A DNA stretch of 64,000 nucleotides, from contig OZ037767.1 of NCBI GenBank assembly GCA_964035545.1, positions 29,431,628 through 29,495,627 of the forward strand, read 5' to 3'. Made by a program: the position numbers and the translations under genes. This document shows, in pieces, positions 46,218 through 64,000 of this stretch. The DNA is from Bugula neritina (lineage: Eukaryota > Bryozoa > Gymnolaemata > Cheilostomatida > Bugulidae). Within the stretch, counting starts at the first letter, position 1. Every line of letters starts with the position of its first letter. The notes under the pieces were generated by a model. It did no database searches. It was not told where the DNA came from and saw only the letters and a list, made by a program, of their open reading frames with translations.

Positions 46218-47730
46218 TCTATAACATTAAAACATAAATCGAATCAAGTTAGCAACCACAATTAATGACAATGTGGAAAATTCAACAAAGAGTTAATATG
46301 GGTTTTTACAAACACCATTTCATTGTTAAACTTTTTATTTTTAGCATATTAAAAATTCAATCATTGTTGTTTTTTTAGGTAATTCAGTTTCCTATGCAGC
46401 AGTCAGCTGCCTAATAATAGATAAGGCCTAACTGCCATATTTGTTGAAATCAGCTTCTAAGGGTGTTGACAGGAGCCAATTCATCTTCTTTTGTAAGGTT
46501 ATTACATGTGTCCCACCAACTAGCTGACCCTAATTGTTACTAATTTTAGATTTAATTACCCGTTTTATGGTTGGCCTGGTATTTAAGGCAAGATAGAACT
46601 CCGGGGAAAAAACGGTACCTCAAGTAGCCTAAGCTATGCTACTTATTGTGTTTAATTTAAGTGACAAAGTAACATTATTAGTAATACTAATAGAAAGTTA
46701 AAATTATACATACCTGAAAATAGCAAGGAGTCAAGAGAATAGAGGTTATATTGTCATCTGTTATTATTATTTACTATTCTTCCCATAATGTTGGTAAACG
46801 AATCAAATCTATTTGATAGAATTGAGTGTGAGTGTGTTAGAATTCACATCACAAGTTACTACAGCGGCTAGTAGGCGTGTGCTTTAACCAGTAACTTCTA
46901 TCTTATAATGAAACAGAGCAGGAAATTACCATAAATCAGTACGGATCAGCTACCATTCTATTATTCAAAAGGTTAAAAGGTTAACAACAACACCTAATAA
47001 CTAATGAGCTTTACATTCTAGCAGCCCCCTCAGCACTACTCAGCAAATAATTACAACAATATTTCAAATTTATTTTCCAGAAATTTATTATAAAAAAGTT
47101 AGTTTACATTTTTGAAAATGCTGCTACAAAAATATCTATCGCCTAAAAGAACAATTCTATAGCAGAGTTTGAAGTTTCTGTAATCCTCACATGCTAAAAC
47201 TTTCGAAGTGTCTCCTGCGAACATTTATAATGAGGCTAAATGAGGTTAAATTGTGTTAGTGTCAAGTGGGAACTGCCCCCTAATTATCAATTTATATCAG
47301 CAGGGCTAGAAAAGAGTCTATTGGTATTATAATAGAATCTCTAAATCAGGCTCCGGCTACTACACCACAGCTGCTTTCTAATTATCTAGTTTTATAGTAA
47401 TTATTATAATTCGGTTAAACAATATTATCACAATGAGTTATGAAATTTTTAAGCATCTTAAATTTTTATAGCTGTAATGAATGCGAAACTCCTAAAAAAC
47501 ATGCTTTTATTGTGTGTTAATTTAGAGGACACCATTCATCGCATCTAGTGTGCAATAAGTAGTAAAATAATTTAACTCTTTGGTTTCAAATCACATTCTG
47601 CATGTTTCACTGAAATTGAAGAAAAAAAATTAGACGAGATCTGACTAAACCTACTTATTTTACAGTCGAAGCTTATGCCTTTATAGGTATTACTGATTGT
47701 AGATGTTATATTTATAGTTATGCTCTAAAC
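46218..47730. other. Intergenic region
   Basis: 5' flank of the sulfotransferase gene. I see no exon, RNA gene or clear repeat. Confidence 0.45.
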
Positions 47731-48046
47731 CAGGGCTGTCCAATAGGTGGCACCAGGGTCAGATGTGGCTCCTAGCCTACATTTTTTTGACCCTCAAAGA
47801 CATAAAACTAGAAGAATTTTCTAGTATAAATATATATGAATTAGAGTAAAAAACCACCTTTTAATTTATGTCTTATTTATAGCTAAACAGTTGCAAAAAA
47901 TGCAGTCTGCATTACCTAATGGGACTTTATTGTGTAATTATCCATGATAATTTAGAACAGATAATTTGAAAAATACTGAGACTGTGACTCTTAGACCAGA
48001 ATATTCTCTATCAGAAGCGTCACTCTGAAAAGGCTGGACACCCCCT
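47731..48046. mobile_element. Short hAT-like non-autonomous element (relic)
   Basis: The left end CAGGGCTGTCCAA and right end TGGACACCCCCTA form imperfect hAT-style terminal inverted repeats around about 315 bp without coding capacity. The interior GTGGCACCAGGGTCAGATGTGG looks like known hAT/Charlie-type ends. No clean 8-bp target duplication was found, so the boundaries are tentative. Confidence 0.5.
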
Positions 48047-48654
48047 ACCCCCCTCCCGTCTGAGCCAATAACGATATTGAGATGTACAATTAAAGTTCTA
48101 GTTTTTAGCCATATCTTCTAGTTGTATCAGTATGCTAACACAAAACCTATACCGAGTAAGAAGCATAATACGAGTATATACTATAGGTATATCAATGTAG
48201 CTGGCAACATAACATTAAATTTAAAAAGAAGTACTCACTTAACTTAATCAACAGAGACTGAATGAAGACTTCTAGAACTCGTTCCCCGTGCAAATGTATT
48301 TTAACCATTCATAGCATAGACAAATAGGGTATATTAAATTTAATAATTGCTAATGCTAGCCCAACAATTTTACCTACTCTATATTTATTTTATATGCATA
48401 TAAAAGGAATATTATGATGACAATAGTTTAGCATTAGTTACATTACTTATATATATGAAGCTAGTAGGCTTATAGCTTACCTGTAGGCATATACTAATAA
48501 TATAATATACCAGTATGTTTGACTTATGCTAAATATTTTTCAACTAACGGACTAGACTGCATTCTAGTAGTTAGTAGCAGCACTTGAAAGTTACAGGTCT
48601 GCATAGGTGTTTGCATTGCACTGGTTTATTAAGCTTAGTGATGCGTCAGTTTAT

Positions 48655-48710
48655 GAGCTCCTTGTAGCTTATGAGCTCCTTGTAGCTTATGAGCTCCTTG
48701 TAGCGATGAG
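48655..48710. repeat. 19-bp tandem repeat, three copies
   Basis: TTATGAGCTCCTTGTAGC(T) repeated three times, intergenic. Confidence 0.9.
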
Positions 48711-49413
48711 TTAGTATCCATTCAGCATATTGGCAACAATGCTGAGAAAAATCTCCAATATTAGTATTTGATCTACTCAGAGCCAAAGTTATTAGCTGTG
48801 CATAAGAATTGTGCCAACTGTACTGAACTGGAAAAAAACCACAGGTTTCTAGCGCAGTGGTGCTAACTAACTAACTAAATCTAAATGAAGTTATAGTATA
48901 GAGTCATAGGGGTATGCGAGTGCAGAATAGAGATGTGACACTGAATAATGAGCACAGAGGGAAGAAAAATAAGGGTATGAAAACGAAGAGCAGCAGTATT
49001 AGACCACATACTAGAACAAATAGCATGAATAATGAGCGTATGAGAGCTAATTAATGCAGAGATTTGAGGAAACACAATGGCTAGATTATACTTTATTCTG
49101 AACATACAAGATACAATAATGAGGAAATTTTTGACTTTTTGGTACTGTAAATGCAATTAACAATAATATTATATTCGTCATGCAACATGATTTCTAAAGT
49201 ACAGCTGTACCTGTTGACTTCTCAAATTGATCTACCAGTAGATGGTATCATTCTTATGACACAGAAGTACGTCATTGCTTTAACCATTTATACACAATGA
49301 ATTGACTATTTTGAATAAATAGCAATTTATCTCTCTTATAGCTAATTTTTAGAAACAAAATACTGTTAAACCTTTGAGTGCCCCGTAATTTTGCTACACT
49401 CCTTTAATAATAC

Positions 49414-51255
49414 CTTGCATGCAGGGATGTAGTGGCAAAAATATTCTAGGCCATACTCTCAGGCCGGGGGTCCAGGGGGCCGCCCAGGCCCCCTGGCAGG
49501 GTCCAGGGTAGCGCCCGGCCGCCGAAGCCCTCAGAGCGCTTCTGATGCGAATTTATGCAATTTAAAGCCATTGTGAATTATAATTCTTCTGAAAAAATCT
49601 GTGTTGAAATGTGCACCCCGCTATTATTTTCATACCATACCAGCTACATGACAACTAGGCATTGCTGCAAACTATATAAATATTCAGTCTTGTCCCATAC
49701 CTGTTGACTTTAATGTAATGTAATGTAGTCTTACTCAACTGCAGTTAGGTTTGTTCTGACATTAAGTCCAACCTGCACAGAAAAATTGCTGAATATCTCA
49801 AAAAGATGGAAGAATAGAGGCAGGTAACAAGTGCTCTTCAAATGCAACCTGATTACTTTAAATAACTAATACACTGCTGTGCACAGAAAAAGAATAATAG
49901 ATCAGAACAGAGGAAAATTGCTAATCAGAAAATGTGTGTTGGTTATTCATAAAGAGCAATTTAATTGAATTGATAACTCATTGGCAAGCAGAAATTGGTT
50001 GAAAACCTATTTGGAGTTTATTAGAGTACTAGTGTAATTCATAAGGAGATACCGCCACACCTCCTTACACACAATAAAGCACACCCAAGAAGAGTATGTT
50101 AACTTGGTTTTAAAATAAAACTCCTGAGCTTCCACTAGGTATATCAAGGAAATATACCCCAAAAAAGCAAATTTGACAGGTTTAATATGTGTTAACCTAG
50201 AAGATGATTATAAATGTAAAGCCAGATGTTAGTTAGTACAATCAAACATAAAAGGTTACTTATGGTGGTGTACAGTTTGCAAAACCTCATTGCACTGATA
50301 ATTAACATGCAATAACATTAGGTTTTTTACCAAAATGTGGATATAGTACATGTAGACCTCAGGGATAAATTTTCATTAGCTTCTCTTATATACCTGGTAC
50401 TGTTTCTTGAAGAAATTTTGATTTTATTTCTGGATTTCATGTTGGTTTTGTTTCCAAATTCCATTGCTTATTGACAAAATGCAAGTCCACGCAAGATAGA
50501 TGAAGGCAACCTTCTAGCTGTCACTGCCTTGCTTAGGCCACTATATTGGTATATTATAAAAATTCAGTCCTGCCCAATAAAACCTCACTTAATTGTGCTA
50601 GAATTAAAATTTAAAAACCTTGTTTAGATCTTCCTGTTCCTCAGAGCACCTGCTTTTTTGAGTTTTCAATATTTTTTTGCAAAGTTATAGACAAAAATCT
50701 GCCCATTTTTAGCCAATTTTACCTGAAAAATTTATTTTTCAGTCCCTGCCAAATATCTCAGCAGGAAAGCATGGTATTCGAATAGAACAAATACTGTCGG
50801 AAACCTGAGAAATTTATGCATGGCAAATTTTTTGATCTTCTCAATAACCTTCATAGATTTTCTACAAGTTAGTGATTTATACACCGAAAATGAAAGATTT
50901 TTTCCTTCGTAATCACCAATGCACAGCATTTCGCGTTTCAGTGAACATGTAGAGATAAGAAGATGGAATGTTGATAGCTGCATATTATTCATGGTGTAAT
51001 CTCAGGCTAAACAATCACAAGTAGGCAACACGCATGCCACCCACATAGCATTAACATATCAAGAACTTAAACTAGATTGTGAGCGAAATTTATGATTTTC
51101 TCAGTGAGGATGCCCAAACTATCCTGTGCACTAATCATCTTTCAAAAATAATATGCCCATACGGGCGTATGGCCTAGAACAGTCTATTTTCTTCTAGAAT
51201 CTAGGCCATACGGCGTATGGGACCGTATGGGTACCACTACATCCCTGCTTGCATG
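49414..51255. mobile_element. Non-autonomous hAT transposon, 1.8 kb, with 8-bp target-site duplication
   Basis: Element 49422-51247 begins CAGGGATGTAGTGG and ends with its exact reverse complement CCACTACATCCCTG. It is flanked by a perfect 8-bp direct repeat CTTGCATG (49414-49421 and 51248-51255), the hallmark of hAT insertion. Subterminal CTAGGCCATAC motifs occur near both ends. A GC-rich, self-complementary block (about 49463-49530, GGTCCAGGGGGCCGCC...) stands out against the AT-rich genome. No transposase-like open frame is present; the longest frame (86 codons, minus strand, 50732-50992) is unrecognised. Confidence 0.92.
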
Positions 51256-51794
51256 AAAGTAGCTCTTTGAAAGGAAAATGTTAGTAATTAGCTAATCTAA
51301 TGCACGATGATGATTGATTGACCTTTAACCTATTGATGCTCTGTAGCCTGCTGCCCTAGTGATCTCAAGCTGCTGTTGAAGACTGCTGAGCAAGTAGATA
51401 AAAAAGTACAAAGATTCAACAAGCGCAAGCTTTCACAAGTCAGTTATAAAGTTTATTATTTGTGTACAGAAACTTTCCCAATATAAGCAAATATAAGGCT
51501 CCTTTATTGCTACTTGAGACTCACTTTGCTTTAAAAATGTCAAACCTTTATGATAAACTACAGTTTGGCTAAAAACTAGGAACTAAAGTGGGCAATATTA
51601 AAATTCTTCAAATGTCTACGAAGTAAGAAGACAGGATAATGCAAGCAAATCTGCAAATTACAAAGCAGGTGCAGAAATCATTTTTTAAAAGTCTACACTG
51701 TTAAATGAAAAAGATAGCTGAAGAAGTTATGCTCTCATGACATTTGTACCAAGAGCAACTTATAGCATCAATCAAGTGAAAATTGGCCGATTTG

Positions 51795-51839
51795 AGCAGC
51801 TGCAGCTGCAGCAGCTGCTGCTGCTGGTGGTGGTGGTTT

Positions 51840-51912
<73 letters not shown>

Positions 51913-52012
51913 GTGTGTGTGTGTGTGTGTGTGTTGTGTGTGTGTGTTGTGTGTGTGTGTGAGCGTGTGCGTGCGTGTGCGTGTACGTGTGCGTGTGTGT
52001 GTGTGTGTGTGT
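51795..52012. repeat. (CTG)n/(GGT)n plus compound (TG)n microsatellite
   Basis: CAGCTGCAGCTGCAGCAG then CTG and GGT triplets, followed by about 170 bp of TG repeats with T and CG/AC interruptions. Intergenic. Open frames here are simple-sequence artefacts. Confidence 0.95.
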
Positions 52013-52956
52013 TTGGAGCACTAAAAGGTTTAGAATGCTGATACAGCGTCATTCAAACTTTTTCTCAGTCTTTGAATTAGTATCCGTAAATACTGCACCT
52101 GCTGTTTTCAATGGCAATAATACTGTAAGACAAAGTCTCTATAATTACAGAGATAATACACATATAGTAGATTTAAGAATAATATAAAGATAATATTATA
52201 ATGGCAAAAAGGGCATTTGCTAGCAAAGCTTTATGAAGCAATATGAGGAAATCCACATGTTGTCATCTTCTCCAAAATTAATAGAATCACTAAGTTGCAA
52301 CGTCATTGTTTACAAAAAATATAAAATAATTCAACAAAAAATACTTGATTATGAATTCTATAAATATAGTTCATACGTCACAACCAAAAGATTTTCAACG
52401 ACATTTTTCTAATCCACTTATTTTTCATCTGTATTTATAGTGTAGTGGCCTACATAAATCTAGCTAGAGTCATTTGTACAAGAAATAAAACATTTTCAAC
52501 TTTAAACTAATCTTGTTATGAATTATATGGTAGATTATTGTATGAAATTCACAATGGATACATAAAATAGCATAAACTAAAACAGGAGCTGCTCTGCTCA
52601 AACTACTATGGTATCAAAGTTAATTATTCCGCACGTTTACAAAGTATTTACTGCAAAAGTTTTCAAAACATCGAAGCAGAAAATCTTTCTTCAATTCCAG
52701 TTTCTTTTGCCATTTTCAAAACAAATATTTTTGGAATTGTAAATTGTTTTTTTTTACTGAAAAAAAAAGATCAAACCTCATCAAAAGCCAAAGCCCCAAT
52801 TACTACGTTTTTGTGCAAATCTGTAAAAAATTACTTATTGATATATCTTTTAATTCCATATTATATGACTCACCAAAACTAAGGATTTAGGTATATAAAT
52901 ATAGTTTACACATTATTAAGCAGAGATTAAGCAAGAATTGCAACTTCATCAATTAG
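52013..52956. other. Intergenic 5' flank of the first antistasin/WAP gene
   Basis: AT-rich, with no exon or recognisable repeat. Confidence 0.45.
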
Positions 52957-52964
52957 TATAAATA
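52957..52964 (+). promoter_or_regulatory. TATA box of the first antistasin/WAP gene
   Basis: TATAAATA lies 57 bp before the start codon, predicting transcription start near 52988. Motif evidence only. Confidence 0.5.
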
Positions 52965-53013
52965 TATAAAGTGCTAGAGTGAACTCAACCACATATAATT
53001 CAAAGCACAGACG

Positions 53014-56000
53014 ATGGCAGTGTTGAAATCTTTGCTACCACTTCTTGCCTTGCTTTATCTCCTTTCTCTCACTCAGGCTATCGATTGTAAGTAAAGAGTA
53101 GATAACTTCTTGGCTACTAAAATGTGCATTTATTCTGTTGAAATTTAAAATTTATCTGAAACTATTATGGTGAAAGTGAAACATAAAAAATGTACAACTT
53201 TGAGTGATGGTTAGCAATACTTAAGCAATTGCTTTTTTTCTAATCAGAAAAGTTGTTAAATTAATTACTGAGGCAGTTTATATAATTTAGAAAGTGAATT
53301 TGTTAAAATTCTGCCTAATATTAAATAAGATTTTCAAGAATAGTGATTAAACATAACACATCAAATACAAAACACTAGGAATAATTTAATTATTTTGCTG
53401 TACAAAATTTACATTTTATGCCACTAAATGAAAAATTGTGCATAATACTTTACCTTTATGCTGGTTAGTTCTATAATTTTTTATTGTTGAGCATTTGGGC
53501 TGCTTTTTAATAAATAAACTCGCTATACCGTTGCAAGCTTTTACACAGCATTAACTACCCAAATATATACAATTCATCTATGTAAAGGTTTAGTGTTTAA
53601 ATTAAAGAATATAAAAATATAAATTAGTAGTAAACAAAAGTAACTCAGCTGTATAATTGTATAAATTTACCTGTCAATGCATTTTAGACTTTTTACAGAT
53701 CAAATTCAAACAATATAATTACCAAATTTTTTTTTAGCTCACTGCCCTCATGTGAAATGCCGACCTTGTCCATACGGATACAAGACAGATCATTACGGCT
53801 GTAAAACCTGCCAATGTTTAGGTAATATATTGTTATTTTATATACTTAGGATAATTTTATGTGTTTTCTATAACAAATGCGAACTTATATTTCTGGAAAT
53901 CTCAGCAACATTTTTTCTCATCGGACAATTTTAAAATGTGTGAGAATGATGAGCATAAAAGGTAGATAGGAATGAATATAATAATAAAATAATAAAATAA
54001 TATATAATAGTATTGAATAATATAGTATAATACCTTTATATATGCATTAATTATATCTACAATTGTGAATAAAAGTAGCTCAGATGTAATTGTTGTATAA
54101 AGTTACTTGTCAATGCATTTTATATACATTTTACTAGTCAAATTCAAATGGTATCGATGATAAGTTATTTTTTAGACCATTGCCCTCTAGTGAAATGCCG
54201 ACATTGTCCATACGGATACAAGAGAGATCATTACGGTTGTAAAACCTGCCAATGTTTAGGTAATTTACTCATTTCATATTTTGGATAATTTTACGTGTTC
54301 CCATATTAGATGTAAACTTTTTTTCTGGAAACTTCAGCAATATTGTTTCTCATCAAACAATTAAAATGTGTGAGATTGATGAGTATAAAAAGGTATATTA
54401 TATCTGTAAATACAATAATAGTAAAATATATAATTGTAGTATAAGGATATAATACATTATCACATCTGCATTATTTATATATATATACACTTAAAGAGAC
54501 CAATCTGCCATGTGCTTAGAGAATAATGCTAGAGCTGCAGAGTATTTGACTTTAACACAGGCAAACTAATTAAAAACTCAGTACACTATTTACTACAGCA
54601 TAAATATCTTTAGTAAGCTTGCTATATCTAAGAACCAACATCAGCCTCACACGAATATGTTCTTATAGGGTTGCGAGTTTAGAATTATTGGGAGTTTATA
54701 TTAATTTTAACACATTTAATTTTATGCATTGCACAGTTTTTATTTTTAAAATTCTTGGGATGAGTTAAATTAAATGACTATATCTCCATCTTTAAAATAT
54801 TGTATATTGTTTGGCATATAAGTTGCTATAAACAGTTTAAATGTTGTACAACACTACAGACTGCCCCAAAAGAAATCCTTGTGTTGCCGTATTCTGCCCA
54901 AGGCACACAACTCCTACAGTAATAACTCCCCGGAACGAATGCCCCAGATGTCATTGTGGTGAGCTCAATTATTACTATAAGTAAAATATAACACATATAC
55001 TCAATAAAATAACATATTTGCTTGAAATTCAAACAGCTTATCAAATTTGAATTTAATTTCTTATATACTTTAAGAGTAGCAGGAGCTCAGTTATTAAAGT
55101 AACATTCCCTTTGATTATGGTCATTTACGGCCACTACTACTAGTTCACCAAATAGGATGTAAAATTTAAATAAAAGGGGTAGCAACTTCTAAATTCATGA
55201 AGATACCTGTTTATAGAGCATGTTTAGAATTTTGCTATGTAATTAAAACTACTTTTAAAACAAGTTTGCACCATAAATGTGTAAAAAGTGTTGTAACCAT
55301 GAATTCTACAAATTATTATTAAACTTTTCAGCAGAAATACCCCCAAAGGATAAACCTGGCAGGTGTCCAAGACTGGCACCTGACCACACTGGATATTGCG
55401 TCGCGCAGTGTATAAATGACCACTCTTGCCCAGGAGAGCAGAAATGTTGTGGAGGCTGTCCAAAGAAATGTGTGAACCCTGTCCAGACTGGAACACCTTT
55501 AAACAAGTAATTATTCTAAACAATACTGTAGTTTTTATCTGTTATACCTATCAATATCTTCCATTTCTTTAATTAATATAAAAAAACTCACGCAAGTTTA
55601 TAGTCGCTATCCCTGTGAGAAACAAACCCCTGATGGAAAGGGTTTTCGATAGAACAGGCTAAGGACTTGTTCAAATGAGGCACAGGAGCAATTATGACTG
55701 GATGCTCTTCCTAACATCACCAATGGCCGTTGTCGGGGTTCGAACCCACAACTTCGTGTTTACAAAGCGAACGCTTTAACCCCTAGACCACGGCTGCTTC
55801 CTCCATTTCTTTAATATAAATGCTTGGTTAAAATTTACCTTTTGCAGTGAGTGTAGTAGCAGAAGACCACTGACTGTCTCCACATGCATTCCCAAAACAA
55901 GAACTAGGGGAGAAGGGTGGTGTTCATCAAACTTTGACTGCAGAGGAAGTTCTATTTGCTGCGGGGCTACAGATAGGTGTTATGGAATGTGTACCGGTTC

Positions 56001-56025
56001 TCGAAGATCATCATTGGCCAGTTGA
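53014..56025 (+). CDS. Secreted multidomain antistasin/WAP protein
   Basis: Six exons: 53014-53086, 53738-53821, 54176-54259, 54860-54958, 55332-55506 and 55848-56025 (TGA), in phase, giving 230 residues. Exon 1 is a signal peptide (MAVLKSLLPLLALLYLLSLT onward). Exons 2 and 3 each encode one six-cysteine antistasin-like domain of pattern C-P-x3-C-x2-C-P-x-G-Y-x8-G-C-x2-C-x-C and are near copies. Exon 4 is a divergent six-cysteine variant. Exon 5 is an eight-cysteine WAP four-disulfide core (CVAQCINDHSCPGEQKCCGG). Exon 6 is a second WAP-like eight-cysteine module (WCSSNFDCRGSSICCG). Antistasin and WAP modules are typically serine-protease inhibitors, so an extracellular inhibitor or defence role is likely (inference). 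The exon 5 acceptor is a CAGCAG (NAGNAG) site. Intron 5 holds a SINE. If intron 5 is retained, an in-frame TAA truncates after ...TPLNK. Confidence 0.88.
55560..55815 (-). mobile_element. tRNA-derived SINE, copy 2, with target-site duplication
   Basis: Insertion 55574-55801, minus orientation, bounded by a perfect 14-bp direct repeat TCCATTTCTTTAAT (55560-55573 and 55802-55815). The tRNA-like head has A box TGGTCTAGGGG (rc of 55780-55790) and B box GGTTCGAACC (rc of 55737-55746). The body and tail match copy 1 at 13022-13230. It lies in the last intron of the first antistasin/WAP gene, ending only about 45 bp before the exon 6 acceptor. Confidence 0.93.
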
Positions 56026-57139
56026 AATAATTTTGGAAGCTTTTAACTTTCATATACACTTAGATTTAAGTTTTTTGTGTCTTAAAAGCTGCTTTTGTGT
56101 TATTAATATTGAATGTGATTATTGCACAATATGAAGCAACATCTATAAATGTTATCAAATATATATTAATACCATCAAACTATAACGATTCCATTATATT
56201 CATTATTATTGGTAAAGATCTTTGGAACAACATTGCCAGACAATACAATTGCTCTACAGTCTACACTCAACTAATACAACATTGTATGTCATGTGCTATC
56301 ACCTGTAATAACTCTTATTTACAAATGTATACATGCAAACATGACAGATATAGAATTAGATTTGAAACAAAAAGCAATTTTCATCAGTATTTAGTCATTA
56401 CACTAGAATAGCTGTATGTTGCTGCATCTTCCATCTCATACTTATTCGTGATTATAATACTGTAACACCACTTGTTGCAGTAGAGGTCTTTGTAAATCAA
56501 GGTGCTCAAAAAACAGTTTAATGGTGCAATATAAAGCTACTATATAATATAAATATGCCTGCTTTTGCCTGGCCTATACAATTCACGCATCTGATAAATG
56601 AACTTATTCAAGCAATTTGAAAGTAATGTAAATATGTATCAAATATAAAAATTGATAATAAAACATATCATGGCATGGTATTATAATGGTATAGTGATAA
56701 TATCATGATATGGTATTAGTTAGGGCAATATAATGGGATGGTATTATGAAGATCTGATGATACTGCACAGAGCAAATACTTCAAAGCAAAACAAACTTAA
56801 CACAGATTATCCTTTGTTGACCTGAACCCTGGTACTGAAGTGGTACAGCATTACACTGAACCGCTGCCTACATATTGAGTCTATTGAATATATTTTTATA
56901 TCTTTGTGAACTCCAATGGTCAATCAACTCTATAGTATGTATACAGATAAAAGTTAATACAAAACAAACGAAAGTTAATACAGGACAAACAGAACTCAAT
57001 ACCTTTCAACATTTACATAATGCTGCATACAAATATATTGTTCCGAGTATTACGTCAGAAGGTAAGCTGCACTCTTCATCAATGTGATATTATAGACTGG
57101 ATTGCAAGGCTGTGTGTTTAAATCCAGTCAGCCATTACA
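56026..57139. other. Spacer between the two antistasin/WAP genes
   Basis: AT-rich. One 104-codon open frame (56097-56411) has biased composition and no domain or signal, so I do not call it. Confidence 0.45.
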
Positions 57140-63665
<6,526 letters not shown>

Positions 63666-63689
63666 GTAAGTTCATATATGATATTATAA

Positions 63690-63895
63690 TGTAGTATAAT
63701 AAACAAAATACAATATAATATGACATATTATGATATAATATATAAATATAATATAATGTAATACAGTATAGTATGATGTACTATTATTTAATATAATGTG
63801 GAATATGATGTAATATATATTATATTGTAATGTAAAATAGTAAAATATGTTATGAAATAACACAATATAATATGATATAATGTAGTAAAGTTGCA
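63690..63895. repeat. AT-rich cryptic simple repeat
   Basis: ATAATATAATATGATA-type units after the last visible antistasin exon. Open frames on the minus strand are compositional artefacts. Confidence 0.7.
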
Positions 63896-64000
63896 ATAAA
63901 GATTTTAGAATAACCTGACATATAATCTTGTTTTTGGAGATATGAGAGTAAATGGTGGTTTTTCATGTGTTTTATAGACATAATATACTACCTGTATGCA

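Noticed and set aside
50732-50992. 86-codon minus-strand frame inside the hAT element as a transposase remnant
   Set aside because: Shows no hAT dimerisation (hATC) or zinc-finger motif; too short to support.
51701-52052. Open frames over the (TG)n tract
   Set aside because: Microsatellite artefacts in all frames.
56097-56411. 104-codon frame between the WAP genes
   Set aside because: AT-driven composition, no signal peptide or domain, no regulatory context.

Overview
The window is animal nuclear DNA. It is AT-rich, with intron-dense genes, GT-AG introns, (TA)n and (TG)n microsatellites, tRNA-derived SINEs and a hAT transposon. Conserved animal genes (COQ9, V-ATPase subunit B, a Gal3ST-type sulfotransferase, an EF-hand protein, an ankyrin ion channel) sit beside secreted antistasin/WAP proteins. 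This fits an invertebrate, perhaps a mollusc or other lophotrochozoan; the species is not determined. I rebuilt exons by hand from splice sites and checked codon phase at each junction.

Layout. 0.6-3.7 kb (-): single-pass membrane protein with Ala/Arg/Pro/Ser repeats. 4.5-16.8 kb (-): multi-EF-hand protein, EFCAB6-like, about 19 exons. 18.6-24.9 kb (+): three small unrecognised genes, namely a basic Gln/Asn-rich secreted protein, a Ser-rich secreted protein and a 126-residue single-pass membrane protein. 25.6-27.8 kb (-): COQ9. 29.0-34.4 kb (+): V-ATPase subunit B, divergent from COQ9. 35.4-42.7 kb (-): ankyrin/TRP-like channel. 44.6-46.2 kb (-): galactose-3-O-sulfotransferase-like enzyme. 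46.2-53.0 kb: gene-free, with a 1.8-kb hAT element, a shorter hAT-like relic and a (TG)n tract. 53.0-56.0 kb and 57.1-64.0 kb (+): two neighbouring secreted antistasin/WAP multidomain genes, the second running off the window end.

The genes do not form one pathway. The last two are clearly related: both are built from phase-1 exons each carrying one cysteine-rich domain, and the second contains a recent tandem duplication of four exons.

The most unusual signal is recurrent tandem duplication of short segments that span splice junctions. Donor copies: 3 x 23 bp in the first gene, 2 x 26 bp in the Ser-rich secreted gene, 7 x 33 bp in V-ATPase intron 6, 2 x 10 bp in the WAP gene. Acceptor copies: about 10 x 39 bp in V-ATPase intron 9 and 2 x 60 bp in the channel gene. 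Each makes an array of competing splice sites, and in most cases only the one at the annotated exon edge keeps the frame.
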